Below, in pieces: positions 14,026 to 14,275 of a stretch of DNA of 14,275 nt. Every line of letters begins with the position of its first letter. Positions within the stretch are counted from its first letter, which is position 1. Made by a program: the position numbers and the translations under genes. This DNA is from Arenicellales bacterium (GTDB lineage: Bacteria > Pseudomonadota > Gammaproteobacteria > Arenicellales > UBA868), in the NCBI GenBank assembly GCA_028825345.1, contig JAPKAJ010000028.1, positions 1 to 14,275 of the forward strand, in the 5' to 3' direction. The notes beneath the pieces are model-generated. The model was not told the origin of the DNA. It did not search any database and worked only from the letters and a program-made list of their open reading frames with translations.

Positions 14026-14275
14026 TTATTCTTGTTTTAAAACGATGACATCGCGATCGGTCGCTTTGACAAGGCTTTTTCCCAGGTAACTCGGTACTCG
14101 AAAATATTCGGGTCGTGTTGATGCCTTAAGAACGTAGTCGTCTTCCCCTTCGATCGCCCCCAATTCGTAGACCACAGTGGCATCAGTGATCGTTTTAACG
14201 ACCAGTGTTAATTGTGGCGGTGTCAATTCATAGATGGTTTTCATGTCCTTGCCGAGTACATCGATGACACGTAAG
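14026..14275 (-). CDS. C-terminal part of an unrecognised protein, possibly DUF4340-like
   Basis: The frame is open from the right edge (14274) to TAA at 14028-14026, about 82 codons. The ATG at 14244 is preceded in frame by LRVIDVLGKD, which continues the protein-like sequence, so it is probably internal and the gene starts outside the window. The pattern is alternating beta-strand-like: LTLVVKTITDATVVYELGA, then DDYVLKASTRPEYFRVPSYL, then a final DVIVLKQE. Comparison of a per-residue value with a YxVKA...FRVPSYL ending recalls the C-terminus of DUF4340 proteins, but the match is weak. It is on the same strand as the TRAP operon and separated by 353 bases, so a functional link is doubtful. 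Confidence 0.6.
   Translation of the reverse strand, partial: LRVIDVLGKDMKTIYELTPPQLTLVVKTITDATVVYELGAIEGEDDYVLKASTRPEYFRVPSYLGKSLVKATDRDVIVLKQE

Noticed and set aside
1..14275. CRISPR array, transposon ends, tRNA or rRNA genes
   Set aside because: I saw no regularly spaced direct repeats, transposase motifs, cloverleaf sequences or rRNA-like conserved blocks when reading both strands; a dedicated search was not possible.

Overview
The window looks like part of a chromosome from a Gram-negative, heterotrophic proteobacterium, most likely a marine or aquatic gammaproteobacterium. This rests on a TRAP transporter whose binding protein has a Sec signal peptide, good Shine-Dalgarno sites, a moderate GC content judged by eye, and small-molecule catabolic genes set out in short, often divergent operons. 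No rRNA, tRNA, transposase, integrase, CRISPR array or replication origin is visible. The taxonomic placement is an inference.

Layout from left to right. Bases 1-762 (-) hold most of an extended-SDR NAD-dependent epimerase/dehydratase that runs off the left edge. A 349-base divergent gap carries a good sigma70-type promoter for an MFS carboxylate-type permease (1112-2449, +). Convergent to it is a fumarylacetoacetate-hydrolase (FAH) family enzyme (2471-3316, -). A palindrome-rich divergent region (3317-3628) separates it from a plus-strand run: classical SDR dehydrogenase (3629-4381), EamA/DMT permease (4404-5312) and a 120-residue protein resembling dimeric alpha/beta-barrel proteins (5409-5771). 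A second classical SDR lies on the minus strand (5815-6561). Divergent from it is a plus-strand run: VOC metalloprotein (6662-7111), uronate-dehydrogenase-like SDR (7210-8076) and an enolase-superfamily acid-sugar dehydratase (8073-9170, overlapping the previous gene by 4 bases). The right third is a minus-strand TRAP operon in the order binding protein (12611-13672), large permease (11006-12502), small permease (10156-10974), a four-helix membrane protein (9633-10118) and a 2TM-domain protein (9301-9636). A terminator-like hairpin sits between the binding protein and the large permease. At the right edge (14026-14275, -) is the C-terminal end of an unrelated protein, possibly DUF4340-like.

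How the genes may work together (inference). An aldose/uronate-type dehydrogenase, an enolase-superfamily sugar-acid dehydratase, classical SDRs and an FAH-family hydrolase are the enzyme classes of non-phosphorylative acid-sugar catabolism, including the diketo-hydrolase branch known for L-fucose and L-rhamnose. In that scheme a sugar is oxidised, dehydrated to a 2-keto-3-deoxy acid, oxidised again to a 2,4-diketo acid, and cleaved hydrolytically to pyruvate plus a second acid. The TRAP, MFS and DMT permeases would bring in the substrate or export intermediates. No lactonase and no dedicated regulator is visible, and the substrate cannot be read from the sequence. The most distinctive points are the odd catalytic residues of the enolase-family protein, the non-standard order and extra membrane genes of the TRAP operon, the cluster of inverted repeats at 3406-3591, and two small proteins (alpha/beta-barrel-like and VOC) of unknown role.
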